DNA from: Acholoe squamosa
Lineage: Eukaryota > Annelida > Polychaeta > Phyllodocida > Polynoidae
Direction of reading: 5' to 3'
DNA length: 64,000 bases
Assembly: GCA_949317995.1 (NCBI GenBank)
Contig: OX439038.1
Coordinates: 37,081,113-37,145,112, forward strand
This document shows positions 12,201 through 26,500 of this stretch, one piece after another. Positions within the stretch are counted from its first letter, which is position 1. Every line of letters begins with the position of its first letter. The translations under genes were made by a program, and so were the position numbers. Under the pieces are notes generated by a model. That model was not told where the DNA came from. It did no database searches and saw only the letters and a program-made list of their open reading frames with translations.

Positions 12201-15200
12201 GTTGCAGATAGAGTCTTGAAACTTTGTCAGATGGTTGATTCAGGTCTGAAACCACTAAACACAAGTCTGTTTTGCTTTTTCACCTCAGGCAACAGGTAGA
12301 AATCAACAAACACTAAAACTGTTGGACCTAGTGTCTTTAAACCTTGTCAGGTGGTATCTTTCGGCCTGAAATGCATATTTTCATTGATTTTGGGAAGAAA
12401 ACTTAAAGAAACATCTGAAAAAATAAAAACAGTAAAGCTGATGGGGATAGAGTCTTGAAGCTTTGTCAGATGGTTGATTCAGGTCTGAAACGATTCAACA
12501 CATTTTTCTTTTGCTTTTCAACCTGAGTCAACAGGAAGAAATAAACAAACACTAAAACTGTTGGACCTAGTGTCTTGAAACTGTGTCACGTGGTAATTTT
12601 AAACCTGAAAATGCATGTTCACATTGATTTTGGGCAGATGTGCACAGGAACATGTGAAAATTTAAAAACTCTGAAACCATTGCAGATAGAGTCTTGAAAC
12701 TTTGTCAGATGGTTTATTGAGGTCTGAAACCACTCAACCCAGTTCTGTTTTGCTTTTTCACCTGAGGCAACAGGTAGAAATCAACAAACACTAAAACCAA
12801 GTGTCTTGAAACTGTCACGTGGTAGTTTTAAACCTGAAAATGCATTTTTACATTGATTTTGGACAGAAAACTAACAGGAACATGTGAAAATTTAAACACT
12901 CTAAAATTATTGCCGATGGTCTTGAAACTTTGTCAGATGGTTGATTCAGGTCTGAAACCACTCAACACAGTTCTGTTTTGCTTTTCTACCTGAGGCAACA
13001 TGTAGAAATCGACCAACTGTTGGACCTAGTGTCTTGAACCTGGGTCACATGGTAGTTTTAGGCCTGGAAATGTATATTTTCATTGATTTTGGAGAGAAAA
13101 CTAAAAGGAACAGGTGAAAATTTAAAAACTCTGAAATCGTTGCAGATAGAGACTTGAAACTTGTCAGATGGTTGATTTTGGTCTGAAACCAATCAACACA
13201 GTTCTGTTTTGCTTTTTCACCTCAGGCATCATGTAGAAATCAACAAACACTAAAACTGTTGGACCTAGTGTCTTGAAACTGTGTCTCGTGGTAATTTTAA
13301 GCCTGAAATTGCATATTCACATTGATTTTGGGCAGATAATAACAGGAACAAGTGAAAATTTAAAAACTCTGAAACCATTGCAGATAGAGTATTGAAACTT
13401 TGTCAGATGCTTGATTCAGGTCTGAAACCACTCAACACAGTTCTATTTTGCTTTTCTACCTGAGGCAACATGTAGAAATCGACCAACACGAAAACTGTTG
13501 GACCTAGTGTCTTGAACCTGTGTCACATGGTAGTTTTAGGCCTGGAAATGTATGTTTTCATTGATTTTGGAGAGAAAACTAAAAGGAACAGGTGAAAATT
13601 TAAAAACTCTGAAATTGTTGCAGATAGAGACTTGAAACTTTGTCAGATGGTTGATTCAGGTCTGAAACCACTCAACCCAGTTCTGTTTTGCTTTTTCACC
13701 TCAGGCAACAGGTAGAAATCAACAAACACTAAAACCAAGTGTCTTGAAACTGTGTCACGTGGTAATTTTAGGCCTGAAAATGCATTTTTACATTGATTTT
13801 GGACAGAAAACTAACAGGAACATGTGAAAATTTAAACACTCTAAAATTATTGGCAATGGTCTTGAAACTTTGTCAGATGGTTGATTCAGGTCTGAAACCA
13901 CTCAACACAGTTCTGTTTTGCTTTTCTACCTGAGAACATGTAGAGATCGGCCAACACCAAAACTGTTGGACCTAGTGTCTTGAACCTGGGTCACATGGTA
14001 GTTTTAGGCCTGGAAATGTATATTTTCATTGATTTTGGAGAGAAAACTAAAAGGAACAGGTGAAAATTTAAAAACTGTGAAATCGTTGCAGACAGAGACT
14101 TGAAACTTTGTCAGATGGTTGATTTTGGTCTGAAACCAATCAACACAGTTCTGTTTTGCTTTTTCACCTCAGGCATCATGTAGAAATCAACAAACATTAA
14201 AACTGTTGGACCTAGTGTCTTGAAACTGTGTCTCGTGGTAATTTTAAGCCTGAAATTGCATATTCACATTGATTTTGGGCAGATAATAACAGGAACAAGT
14301 GAAAATTTAAAAACTCTGAAACCATTGCAGAGAGAGTATTGAAACTTTGTCAGATGCTTGATTCAGGTCTGAAACCACTCAACCCAGTTCTGTTTTGCTT
14401 TTTCAGCTCAGGCAACAGGTAGAAATCAACAAACACTAAAACCAAGTGTCTTGAAACTGTGTCACGTGGTACTTTTAGGCCTGAAAATGCATTTTTACAT
14501 TGATTTTGGACAGAAAACTAACAGGAACATGTGAAAATTTAAAAACTCTAAAATTATTGGCAATGGTCTTGAAACTTTGTCAGATGGTTGATTCAGGTCT
14601 GAAACCACTCAACACAGTTCTGTTTTGCTTTTTCACCTGAGGCAACAGGTAGAAATCGACCAACACCAAAACAGTTGGACCTAGTGTGTTGAACCTGTGT
14701 CACATGGTAGTTTTTGGCCTGGAAATGTATATTTTCATTGATTTTGGAGAGAAAACTAACAGGAACATTTGAAAATTTAAAAACTCTGAAATCGTTGCTG
14801 ATGGTCTTGACATTTTGTCAGATGGTTGATGGAGGTCTGAAACGACTCAACACAGTTCTATTTTGCTTTTTCACCTGAGGCAACAGGTAGAAATCAACAA
14901 ACACTAAAACTGTTGGACCTAGTGTCTTGAAACTGTGTCACGTGGTAATTTTAAGCCTGAAAATGCATGTTCACATTGATTTTGGGCAGATAAGAACAGG
15001 AACATGTGAAAATTTAAAAACTCTGAAACCGTTGCAGATAGAGTCTTGAAACTTTGTCAGATGGTTGATTCAGGTCTGAAACCACTAAACACAAGTCTGT
15101 TTTGCTTTTTCACCTCAGGCAACAGGTAGAAATCAACAAACACTAAAACTGTTGGACCTAGTGTCTTTAAACCTTGTCAGGTGGTATCTTTCGGCCTGAA

Positions 15201-18200
15201 ATGCATATTTTCATTGATTTTGGGAAGAAAACTTAAAGAAACATCTGAAAAAATAAAAACAGTAAAGCTGATGGGGATAGAGTCTTGAAGCTTTGTCAGA
15301 TGGTTGATTCAGGTCTGAAACGATTCAACACATTTTTCTTTTGCTTTTCAACCTGAGTCAACAGGAAGAAATAAACAAACACTAAAACTGTTGGACCTAG
15401 TGTCTTGAAACTGTGTCACGTGGTAATTTTAAACCTGAAAATGCATGTTCACATTGATTTTGGGCAGATGTGCACAGGAACATGTGAAAATTTAAAAACT
15501 CTGAAACCATTGCAGATAGAGTCTTGAAACTTTGTCAGATGGTTTATTGAGGTCTGAAACCACTCAACCCAGTTCTGTTTTGCTTTTTCACCTGAGGCAA
15601 CAGGTAGAAATCAACAAACACTAAAACCAAGTGTCTTGAAACTGTCACGTGGTAATTTTAGGCCTGAAAATGCATTTTTACATTGATTTTGGACAGAAAA
15701 CTAACAGGAACATGTGAAAATTTAAACACTCTAAAATTATTGCCGATGGTCTTGAAACTTTGTCAGATGGTTGATTCAGGTCTGAAACCACTCAACACAG
15801 TTCTGTTTTGCTTTTCTACCTGAGGCAACATGTAGAAATCGACCTACACCAAAACTGTTGGACCTAGTGTCTTGAACCTGTGTCACATGGTAGTTTTAGG
15901 CCTGGAAATGTATATTTTCATTGATTTTGGAGAGAAAACTAAAAGGAACAGGTGAAAATTTAAAAACTCTGAAATCGTTGCAGATAGAGACTTGAAACTT
16001 GTCAGATGGTTGATTTTGGTCTGAAACCAATCAACACAGTTCTGTTTTGCTTTTTCACCTCAGGCATCATGTAGAAATCAACAAACACTAAAACTGTTGG
16101 ACCTAGTGTCTTGAAACTGTGTCTCGTGGTAATTTTAAGCCTGAAATTGCATATTCACATTGATTTTGGGCAGATAATAACAGGAACAAGTGAAAATTTA
16201 AAAACTCTGAAACCATTGCAGATAGAGTATTGAAACTTTGTCAGATGCTTGATTCAGGTCTGAAACCACTCAACACAGTTCTATTTTGCTTTTCTACCTG
16301 AGGCAACATGTAGAAATCGACCAACACGAAAACTGTTGGACCTAGTGTCTTGAACCTGTGTCACATGGTAGTTTTAGGCCTGGAAATGTATGTTTTCATT
16401 GATTTTGGAGAGAAAACTAAAAGGAACAGGTGAAAATTTAAAAACTCTGAAATTGTTGCAGATAGAGACTTGAAACTTTGTCAGATGGTTGATTCAGGTC
16501 TGAAACCACTCAACCCAGTTCTGTTTTGCTTTTTCACCTCAGGCAACAGGTAGAAATCAACAAACACTAAAACCAAGTGTCTTGAAACTGTGTCACGTGG
16601 TAATTTTAGGCCTGAAAATGCATTTTTACATTGATTTTGGACAGAAAACTAACAGGAACATGTGAAAATTTAAACACTCTAAAATTATTGGCAATGGTCT
16701 TGAAACTTTGTCAGATGGTTGATTCAGGTCTGAAACCACTCAACACAGTTCTGTTTTGCTTTTCTACCTGAGAACATGTAGAGATCGGCCAACACCAAAA
16801 CTGTTGGACCTAGTGTCTTGAACCTGGGTCACATGGTAGTTTTAGGCCTGGAAATGTATATTTTCATTGATTTTGGAGAGAAAACTAAAAGGAACAGGTG
16901 AAAATTTAAAAACTGTGAAATCGTTGCAGACAGAGACTTGAAACTTTGTCAGATGGTTGATTTTGGTCTGAAACCAATCAACACAGTTCTGTTTTGCTTT
17001 TTCACCTCAGGCATCATGTAGAAATCAACAAACATTAAAACTGTTGGACCTAGTGTCTTGAAACTGTGTCTCGTGGTAATTTTAAGCCTGAAATTGCATA
17101 TTCACATTGATTTTGGGCAGATAATAACAGGAACAAGTGAAAATTTAAAAACTCTGAAACCATTGCAGATAGAGTATTGAAACTTTGTCAGATGCTTGAT
17201 TCAGGTCTGAAACCACTCAACCCAGTTCTGTTTTGCTTTTTCAGCTCAGGCAACAGGTAGAAATCAACAAACACTAAAACCAAGTGTCTTGAAACTGTGT
17301 CACGTGGTACTTTTAGGCCTGAAAATGCATTTTTACATTGATTTTGGACAGAAAACTAACAGGAACATGTGAAAATTTAAAAACTCTAAAATTATTGGCA
17401 ATGGTCTTGAAACTTTGTCAGATGGTTGATTCAGGTCTGAAACCACTCAACACAGTTCTGTTTTGCTTTTTCACCTGAGGCAACAGGTAGAAATCGACCA
17501 ACACCAAAACAGTTGGACCTAGTGTGTTGAACCTGTGTCACATGGTAGTTTTTGGCCTGGAAATGTATATTTTCATTGATTTTGGAGAGAAAACTAACAG
17601 GAACATTTGAAAATTTAAAAACTCTGAAATCGTTGCTGATGGTCTTGACATTTTGTCAGATGGTTGATGGAGGTCTGAAACGACTCAACACAGTTCTATT
17701 TTGCTTTTTCACCTGAGGCAACAGGTAGAAATCAACAAACACTAAAACTGTTGGACCTAGTGTCTTGAAACTGTGTCACGTGGTAATTTTAAGCCTGAAA
17801 ATGCATGTTCACATTGATTTTGGGCAGATAAGAACAGGAACATGTGAAAATTTAAAAACTCTGAAACCGTTGCAGATAGAGTCTTGAAACTTTGTCAGAT
17901 GGTTGATTCAGGTCTGAAACCACTAAACACAAGTCTGTTTTGCTTTTTCACCTCAGGCAACAGGTAGAAATCAACAAACACTAAAACTGTTGGACCTAGT
18001 GTCTTTAAACCTTGTCAGGTGGTATCTTTCGGCCTGAAATGCATATTTTCATTGATTTTGGGAAGAAAACTTAAAGAAACATCTGAAAAAATAAAAACAG
18101 TAAAGCTGATGGGGATAGAGTCTTGAAGCTTTGTCAGATGGTTGATTCAGGTCTGAAACGATTCAACACATTTTTCTTTTGCTTTTCAACCTGAGTCAAC

Positions 18201-20568
18201 AGGAAGAAATAAACAAACACTAAAACTGTTGGACCTAGTGTCTTGAAACTGTGTCACGTGGTAATTTTAAACCTGAAAATGCATGTTCACATTGATTTTG
18301 GGCAGATGTGCACAGGAACATGTGAAAATTTAAAAACTCTGAAACCATTGCAGATAGAGTCTTGAAACTTTGTCAGATGGTTTATTGAGGTCTGAAACCA
18401 CTCAACCCAGTTCTGTTTTGCTTTTTCACCTGAGGCAACAGGTAGAAATCAACAAACACTAAAACCAAGTGTCTTGAAACTGTCACGTGGTAATTTTAGG
18501 CCTGAAAATGCATTTTTACATTGATTTTGGACAGAAAACTAACAGGAACATGTGAAAATTTAAACACTCTAAAATTATTGCCGATGGTCTTGAAACTTTG
18601 TCAGATGGTTGATTCAGGTCTGAAACCACTCAACACAGTTCTGTTTTGCTTTTCTACCTGAGGCAACATGTAGAAATCGACCTACACCAAAACTGTTGGA
18701 CCTAGTGTCTTGAACCTGTGTCACATGGTAGTTTTAGGCCTGGAAATGTATATTTTCATTGATTTTGGAGAGAAAACTAAAAGGAACAGGTGAAAATTTA
18801 AAAACTCTGAAATCGTTGCAGATAGAGACTTGAAACTTGTCAGATGGTTGATTTTGGTCTGAAACCAATCAACACAGTTCTGTTTTGCTCTTTCACCTCA
18901 GGCATCATGTAGAAATCAACAAACACTAAAACTGTTGGACCTAGTGTCTTGAAACTGTGTCTCGTGGTAATTTTAAGCCTGAAATTGCATATTCACATTG
19001 ATTTTGGGCAGATAATAACAGGAACAAGTGAAAATTTAAAAACTCTGAAACCATTGCAGATAGAGTATTGAAACTTTGTCAGATGCTTGATTCAGGTCTG
19101 AAACCACTCAACACAGTTCTATTTTGCTTTTCTACCTGAGGCAACATGTAGAAATCGACCAACACGAAAACTGTTGGACCTAGTGTCTTGAACCTGTGTC
19201 ACATGGTAGTTTTAGGCCTGGAAATGTATGTTTTCATTGATTTTGGAGAGAAAACTAAAAGGAACAGGTGAAAATTTAAAAACTCTGAAATTGTTGCAGA
19301 TAGAGACTTGAAACTTTGTCAGATGGTTGATTCAGGTCTGAAACCACTCAACCCAGTTCTGTTTTGCTTTTTCACCTCAGGCAACAGGTAGAAATCAACA
19401 AACACTAAAACCAAGTGTCTTGAAACTGTGTCACGTGGTAATTTTAGGCCTGAAAATGCATTTTTACATTGATTTTGGACAGAAAACTAACAGGAACATG
19501 TGAAAATTTAAACACTCTAAAATTATTGGCAATGGTCTTGAAACTTTGTCAGATGGTTGATTCAGGTCTGAAACCACTCAACACAGTTCTGTTTTGCTTT
19601 TTCACCTGAGGCAACAGGTAGAAATCGACCAACACCAAAACAGTTGGACCTAGTGTGTTGAACCTGTGTCACATGGTAGTTTTTGGCCTGGAAATGTATA
19701 TTTTCATTGATTTTGGAGAGAAAACTAAAAGGAACAGGTGACAATTTAAAAACTGTGAAATCGTTGCAGACAGAGACTTGAAACTTTGTCAGATGGTTGA
19801 TTTTGGTCTGAAACCAATCAACACAGTTCTGTTTTGCTTTTTCACCTCAGGCATCATGTAGAAATCAACAAACATTAAAACTGTTGGACCTAGTAGCTTG
19901 AAACTGTGTCTCGTGGTAATTTTAAGCCTGAAATTGCATATTCACATTGATTTTGGGCAGATAATAACAGGAACAAGTGAAAATTTAAAAACTCTGAAAC
20001 CATTGCAGATAGAGTATTGAAACTTTGTCAGATGCTTGATTCAGGTCTGAAACCACTCAACCCAGTTCTGTTTTGCTTTTTCAGCTCAGGCAACAGGTAG
20101 AAATCAACAAACACTAAAACCAAGTGTCTTGAAACTGTGTCACGTGGTAATTTTAGGCCTGAAAATGCATTTTTACATTGATTTTGGACAGAAAACTAAC
20201 AGGAACATGTGAAAATTTAAAAACTCTAAAATTATTGGCAATGGTCTTGAAACTTTGTCAGATGGTTGATTCAGGTCTGAAACCACTCAACACAGTTCTG
20301 TTTTGCTTTTTCACCTGAGGCAACAGGTAGAAATCGACCAACACCAAAACAGTTGGACCTAGTGTGTTGAACCTGTGTCACATGGTAGTTTTTGGCCTGG
20401 AAATGTATATTTTCATTGATTTTGGAGAGAAAACTAACAGGAACATTTGAAAATTTAAAAACTCTGAAATCGTTGCTGATGGTCTTGACATTTTGTCAGA
20501 TGGTTGATGGAGGTCTGAAACGACTCAACACAGTTCTATTTTGCTTTTTCACCTGAGGCAACAGGTAG
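9222..20568. repeat. Large tandem block, 11,347 bp
   Basis: The rare variant aaaatggatg occurs at 9292 and again at 20639, exactly 11,347 bp later. Other private variants share the offset, including a cagagagagtattg variant (14328 to 25675), an acctagtagcttg variant (8541 to 19888) and a cccggaaatg variant (11890 to 23236). It equals four 12-unit repeats. By eye the copies differ at only a few bases, for example near 7638/18985 and 7541/18889. Confidence 0.85.
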
Positions 20569-23500
20569 AAATCAACAAACACTAAAACTGTTGGACCTAG
20601 TGTCTTGAAACTGTGTCACGTGGTAATTTTAAGCCTGAAAATGGATGTTCACATTGATTTTGGGCAGATAAGAACAGGAACATGTGAAAATTTAAAAACT
20701 CTGAAACCGTTGCAGATAGAGACTTGAAACTTTGTCAGATGGTTGATTCAGGTCTGAAACCACTAAACACAAGTCTGTTTTGCTTTTTCACCTCAGGCAA
20801 CAGGTAGAAATCAACAAACACTAAAACTGTTGGACCTAGTGTCTTTAAACCTTGTCAGGTGGTATCTTTCGGCCTGAAATGCATATTTTCATTGATTTTG
20901 GGAAGAAAACTTAAAGAAACATCTGAAAAAAATAAAAACAGTAAAGCTGATGGGGATAGAGTCTTGAAGCTTTGTCAGATGGTTGATTCAGGTCTGAAAC
21001 GATTCAACACATTTTTCTTTTGCTTTTCAACCTGAGTCAACAGGAAGAAATAAACAAACACTAAAACTGTTGGACCTAGTGTCTTGAAACTGTGTCACGT
21101 TGTTATTTTAAACCTGAAAATGCATGTTCACATTGATTTTGGGCAGATAATAACAGGAACATGTGAAAATTTAAAAACTCTGAAACCATTGCAGATAGAG
21201 TATTGAAACTTTGTCAGATGGTTTATTGAGGTCTGAAACCACTCAACACAATTCTGTTTTGCTTTTTCACCTGAGGCAACAGGTAGAAATCAACAAACAC
21301 TAAAACCAAGTGTCTTGAAACTGTCACGTGGTAATTTTAGGCCTGAAAATGCATTTTTACATTGATTTTGGACAGAAAACTAACAGGAACATGTGAAAAT
21401 TTAAACACTCTAAAATTATTGCCGATGGTCTTGAAACTTTGTCAGATGGTTGATTCAGGTCTGAAACCACTCAACACAGTTCTGTTTTGCTTTTCTACCT
21501 GAGGCAACATGTAGAAATCGACCTACACCAAAACTGTTGGACCTAGTGTCTTGAACCTGTGTCACATGGTAGTTTTAGGCCTGGAAATGTATATTTTCAT
21601 TGATTTTGGAGAGAAAACTAAAAGGAACAGGTGAAAATTTAAAAACTCTGAAATCGTTGCAGATAGAGACTTGAAACTTGTCAGATGGTTGATTTTGGTC
21701 TGAAACCAATCAACACAGTTCTGTTTTGCTTTTTCACCTCAGGCATCATGTAGAAATCAACAAACACTAAAACTGTTGGACCTAGTGTCTTGAAACTGTG
21801 TCTCGTGGTAATTTTAAGCCTGAAATTGCATATTCACATTGATTTTGGGCAGATAATAACAGGAACAAGTGAAAATTTAAAAACTCTGAAACCATTGCAG
21901 ATAGAGTATTGAAACTTTGTCAGATGCTTGATTCAGGTCTGAAACCACTCAACACAGTTCTATTTTGCTTTTCTACCTGAGGCAACATGTAGAAATCGAC
22001 CAACACGAAAACTGTTGGACCTAGTGTCTTGAACCTGTGTCACATGGTAGTTTTAGGCCTGGAAATGTATGTTTTCATTGATTTTGGAGAGAAAACTAAA
22101 AGGAACAGGTGAAAATTTAAAAACTCTGAAATTGTTGCAGATAGAGACTTGAAACTTTGTCAGATGGTTGATTCAGGTCTGAAACCACTCAACCCAGTTC
22201 TGTTTTGCTTTTTCACCTCAGGCAACAGGTAGAAATCAACAAACACTAAAACCAAGTGTCTTGAAACTGTGTCACGTGGTAATTTTAGGCCTGAAAATGC
22301 ATTTTTACATTGATTTTGGACAGAAAACTAACAGGAACATGTGAAAATTTAAACACTCTAAAATTATTGGCAATGGTCTTGAAACTTTGTCAGATGGTTG
22401 ATTCAGGTCTGAAACCACTCAACACAGTTCTGTTTTGCTTTTCTACCTGAGAACATGTAGAGATCGGCCAACACCAAAACTGTTGGACCTAGTGTCTTGA
22501 ACCTGGGTCACATGGTAGTTTTAGGCCTGGAAATGTATATTTTCATTGATTTTGGAGAGAAAACTAAAAGGAACAGGTGAAAATTTAAAAACTGTGAAAT
22601 CGTTGCAGACAGAGACTTGAAACTTTGTCAGATGGTTGATTTTGGTCTGAAACCAATCAACACAGTTCTGTTTTGCTTTTTCACCTCAGGCATCATGTAG
22701 AAATCAACAAACATTAAAACTGTTGGACCTAGTGTCTTGAAACTGTGTCTCGTGGTAATTTTAAGCCTGAAATTGCATATTCACATTGATTTTGGGCAGA
22801 TAATAACAGGAACAAGTGAAAATTTAAAAACTCTGAAACCATTGCAGATAGAGTATTGAAACTTTGTCAGATGCTTGATTCAGGTCTGAAACCACTCAAC
22901 CCAGTTCTGTTTTGCTTTTTCAGCTCAGGCAACAGGTAGAAATCAACAAACACTAAAACCAAGTGTCTTGAAACTGTGTCACGTGGTACTTTTAGGCCTG
23001 AAAATGCATTTTTACATTGATTTTGGACAGAAAACTAACAGGAACATGTGAAAATTTAAACACTCTAAAATTATTGGCAATGGTCTTGAAACTTTGTCAG
23101 ATGGTTGATTCAGGTCTGAAACCACTCAACACAGTTCTGTTTTGCTTTTTCACCTGAGGCAACAGGTAGAAATCGACCAACACCAAAACAGTTGGACCTA
23201 GTGTGTTGAACCTGTGTCACATGGTAGTTTTTGGCCCGGAAATGTATATTTTCATTGATTTTGGAGAGAAAACTAACAGGAACATTTGAAAATTTAAAAA
23301 CTCTGAAATCGTTGCTGATGGTCTTGACATTTTGTCAGATGGTTGATGGAGGTCTGAAACGACTCAACACAGTTCTATTTTGCTTTTTCACCTGAGGCAA
23401 CAGGTAGAAATCAACAAACACTAAAACTGTTGGACCTAGTGTCTTGAAACTGTGTCACGTGGTAATTTTAAGCCTGAAAATGCATGTTCACATTGATTTT

Positions 23501-26500
23501 GGGCAGATAAGAACAGGAACATGTGAAAATTTAAAAACTCTGAAACCGTTGCAGATAGAGTCTTGAAACTTTGTCAGATGGTTGATTCAGGTCTGAAACC
23601 ACTAAACACAAGTCTGTTTTGCTTTTTCACCTCAGGCAACAGGTAGAAATCAACAAACACTAAAACTGTTGGACCTAGTGTCTTTAAACCTTGTCAGGTG
23701 GTATCTTTCGGCCTGAAATGCATATTTTCATTGATTTTGGGAAGAAAACTTAAAGAAACATCTGAAAAAATAAAAACAGTAAAGCTGATGGGGATAGAGT
23801 CTTGAAGCTTTGTCAGATGGTTGATTCAGGTCTGAAACGATTCAACACATTTTTCTTTTGCTTTTCAACCTGAGTCAACAGGAAGAAATAAACAAACACT
23901 AAAACTGTTGGACCTAGTGTCTTGAAACTGTGTCACGTGGTAATTTTAAACCTGAAAATGCATGTTCACATTGATTTTGGGCAGATGTGCACAGGAACAT
24001 GTGAAAATTTAAAAACTCTGAAACCATTGCAGATAGAGTCTTGAAACTTTGTCAGATGGTTTATTGAGGTCTGAAACCACTCAACCCAGTTCTGTTTTGC
24101 TTTTTCACCTGAGGCAACAGGTAGAAATCAACAAACACTAAAACCAAGTGTCTTGAAACTGTCACGTGGTAGTTTTAAACCTGAAAATGCATTTTTACAT
24201 TGATTTTGGACAGAAAACTAACAGGAACATGTGAAAATTTAAACACTCTAAAATTATTGCCGATGGTCTTGAAACTTTGTCAGATGGTTGATTCAGGTCT
24301 GAAACCACTCAACACAGTTCTGTTTTGCTTTTCTACCTGAGGCAACATGTAGAAATCGACCAACTGTTGGACCTAGTGTCTTGAACCTGGGTCACATGGT
24401 AGTTTTAGGCCTGGAAATGTATATTTTCATTGATTTTGGAGAGAAAACTAAAAGGAACAGGTGAAAATTTAAAAACTCTGAAATCGTTGCAGATAGAGAC
24501 TTGAAACTTGTCAGATGGTTGATTTTGGTCTGAAACCAATCAACACAGTTCTGTTTTGCTTTTTCACCTCAGGCATCATGTAGAAATCAACAAACACTAA
24601 AACTGTTGGACCTAGTGTCTTGAAACTGTGTCTCGTGGTAATTTTAAGCCTGAAATTGCATATTCACATTGATTTTGGGCAGATAATAACAGGAACAAGT
24701 GAAAATTTAAAAACTCTGAAACCATTGCAGATAGAGTATTGAAACTTTGTCAGATGCTTGATTCAGGTCTGAAACCACTCAACACAGTTCTATTTTGCTT
24801 TTCTACCTGAGGCAACATGTAGAAATCGACCAACACGAAAACTGTTGGACCTAGTGTCTTGAACCTGTGTCACATGGTAGTTTTAGGCCTGGAAATGTAT
24901 GTTTTCATTGATTTTGGAGAGAAAACTAAAAGGAACAGGTGAAAATTTAAAAACTCTGAAATTGTTGCAGATAGAGACTTGAAACTTTGTCAGATGGTTG
25001 ATTCAGGTCTGAAACCACTCAACCCAGTTCTGTTTTGCTTTTTCACCTCAGGCAACAGGTAGAAATCAACAAACACTAAAACCAAGTGTCTTGAAACTGT
25101 GTCACGTGGTAATTTTAGGCCTGAAAATGCATTTTTACATTGATTTTGGACAGAAAACTAACAGGAACATGTGAAAATTTAAACACTCTAAAATTATTGG
25201 CAATGGTCTTGAAACTTTGTCAGATGGTTGATTCAGGTCTGAAACCACTCAACACAGTTCTGTTTTGCTTTTCTACCTGAGAACATGTAGAGATCGGCCA
25301 ACACCAAAACTGTTGGACCTAGTGTCTTGAACCTGGGTCACATGGTAGTTTTAGGCCTGGAAATGTATATTTTCATTGATTTTGGAGAGAAAACTAAAAG
25401 GAACAGGTGAAAATTTAAAAACTGTGAAATCGTTGCAGACAGAGACTTGAAACTTTGTCAGATGGTTGATTTTGGTCTGAAACCAATCAACACAGTTCTG
25501 TTTTGCTTTTTCACCTCAGGCATCATGTAGAAATCAACAAACATTAAAACTGTTGGACCTAGTGTCTTGAAACTGTGTCTCGTGGTAATTTTAAGCCTGA
25601 AATTGCATATTCACATTGATTTTGGGCAGATAATAACAGGAACAAGTGAAAATTTAAAAACTCTGAAACCATTGCAGAGAGAGTATTGAAACTTTGTCAG
25701 ATGCTTGATTCAGGTCTGAAACCACTCAACCCAGTTCTGTTTTGCTTTTTCAGCTCAGGCAACAGGTAGAAATCAACAAACACTAAAACCAAGTGTCTTG
25801 AAACTGTGTCACGTGGTACTTTTAGGCCTGAAAATGCATTTTTACATTGATTTTGGACAGAAAACTAACAGGAACATGTGAAAATTTAAAAACTCTAAAA
25901 TTATTGGCAATGGTCTTGAAACTTTGTCAGATGGTTGATTCAGGTCTGAAACCACTCAACACAGTTCTGTTTTGCTTTTTCACCTGAGGCAACAGGTAGA
26001 AATCGACCAACACCAAAACAGTTGGACCTAGTGTGTTGAACCTGTGTCACATGGTAGTTTTTGGCCTGGAAATGTATATTTTCATTGATTTTGGAGAGAA
26101 AACTAACAGGAACATTTGAAAATTTAAAAACTCTGAAATCGTTGCTGATGGTCTTGACATTTTGTCAGATGGTTGATGGAGGTCTGAAACGACTCAACAC
26201 AGTTCTATTTTGCTTTTTCACCTGAGGCAACAGGTAGAAATCAACAAACACTAAAACTGTTGGACCTAGTGTCTTGAAACTGTGTCACGTGGTAATTTTA
26301 AGCCTGAAAATGCATGTTCACATTGATTTTGGGCAGATAAGAACAGGAACATGTGAAAATTTAAAAACTCTGAAACCGTTGCAGATAGAGTCTTGAAACT
26401 TTGTCAGATGGTTGATTCAGGTCTGAAACCACTAAACACAAGTCTGTTTTGCTTTTTCACCTCAGGCAACAGGTAGAAATCAACAAACACTAAAACTGTT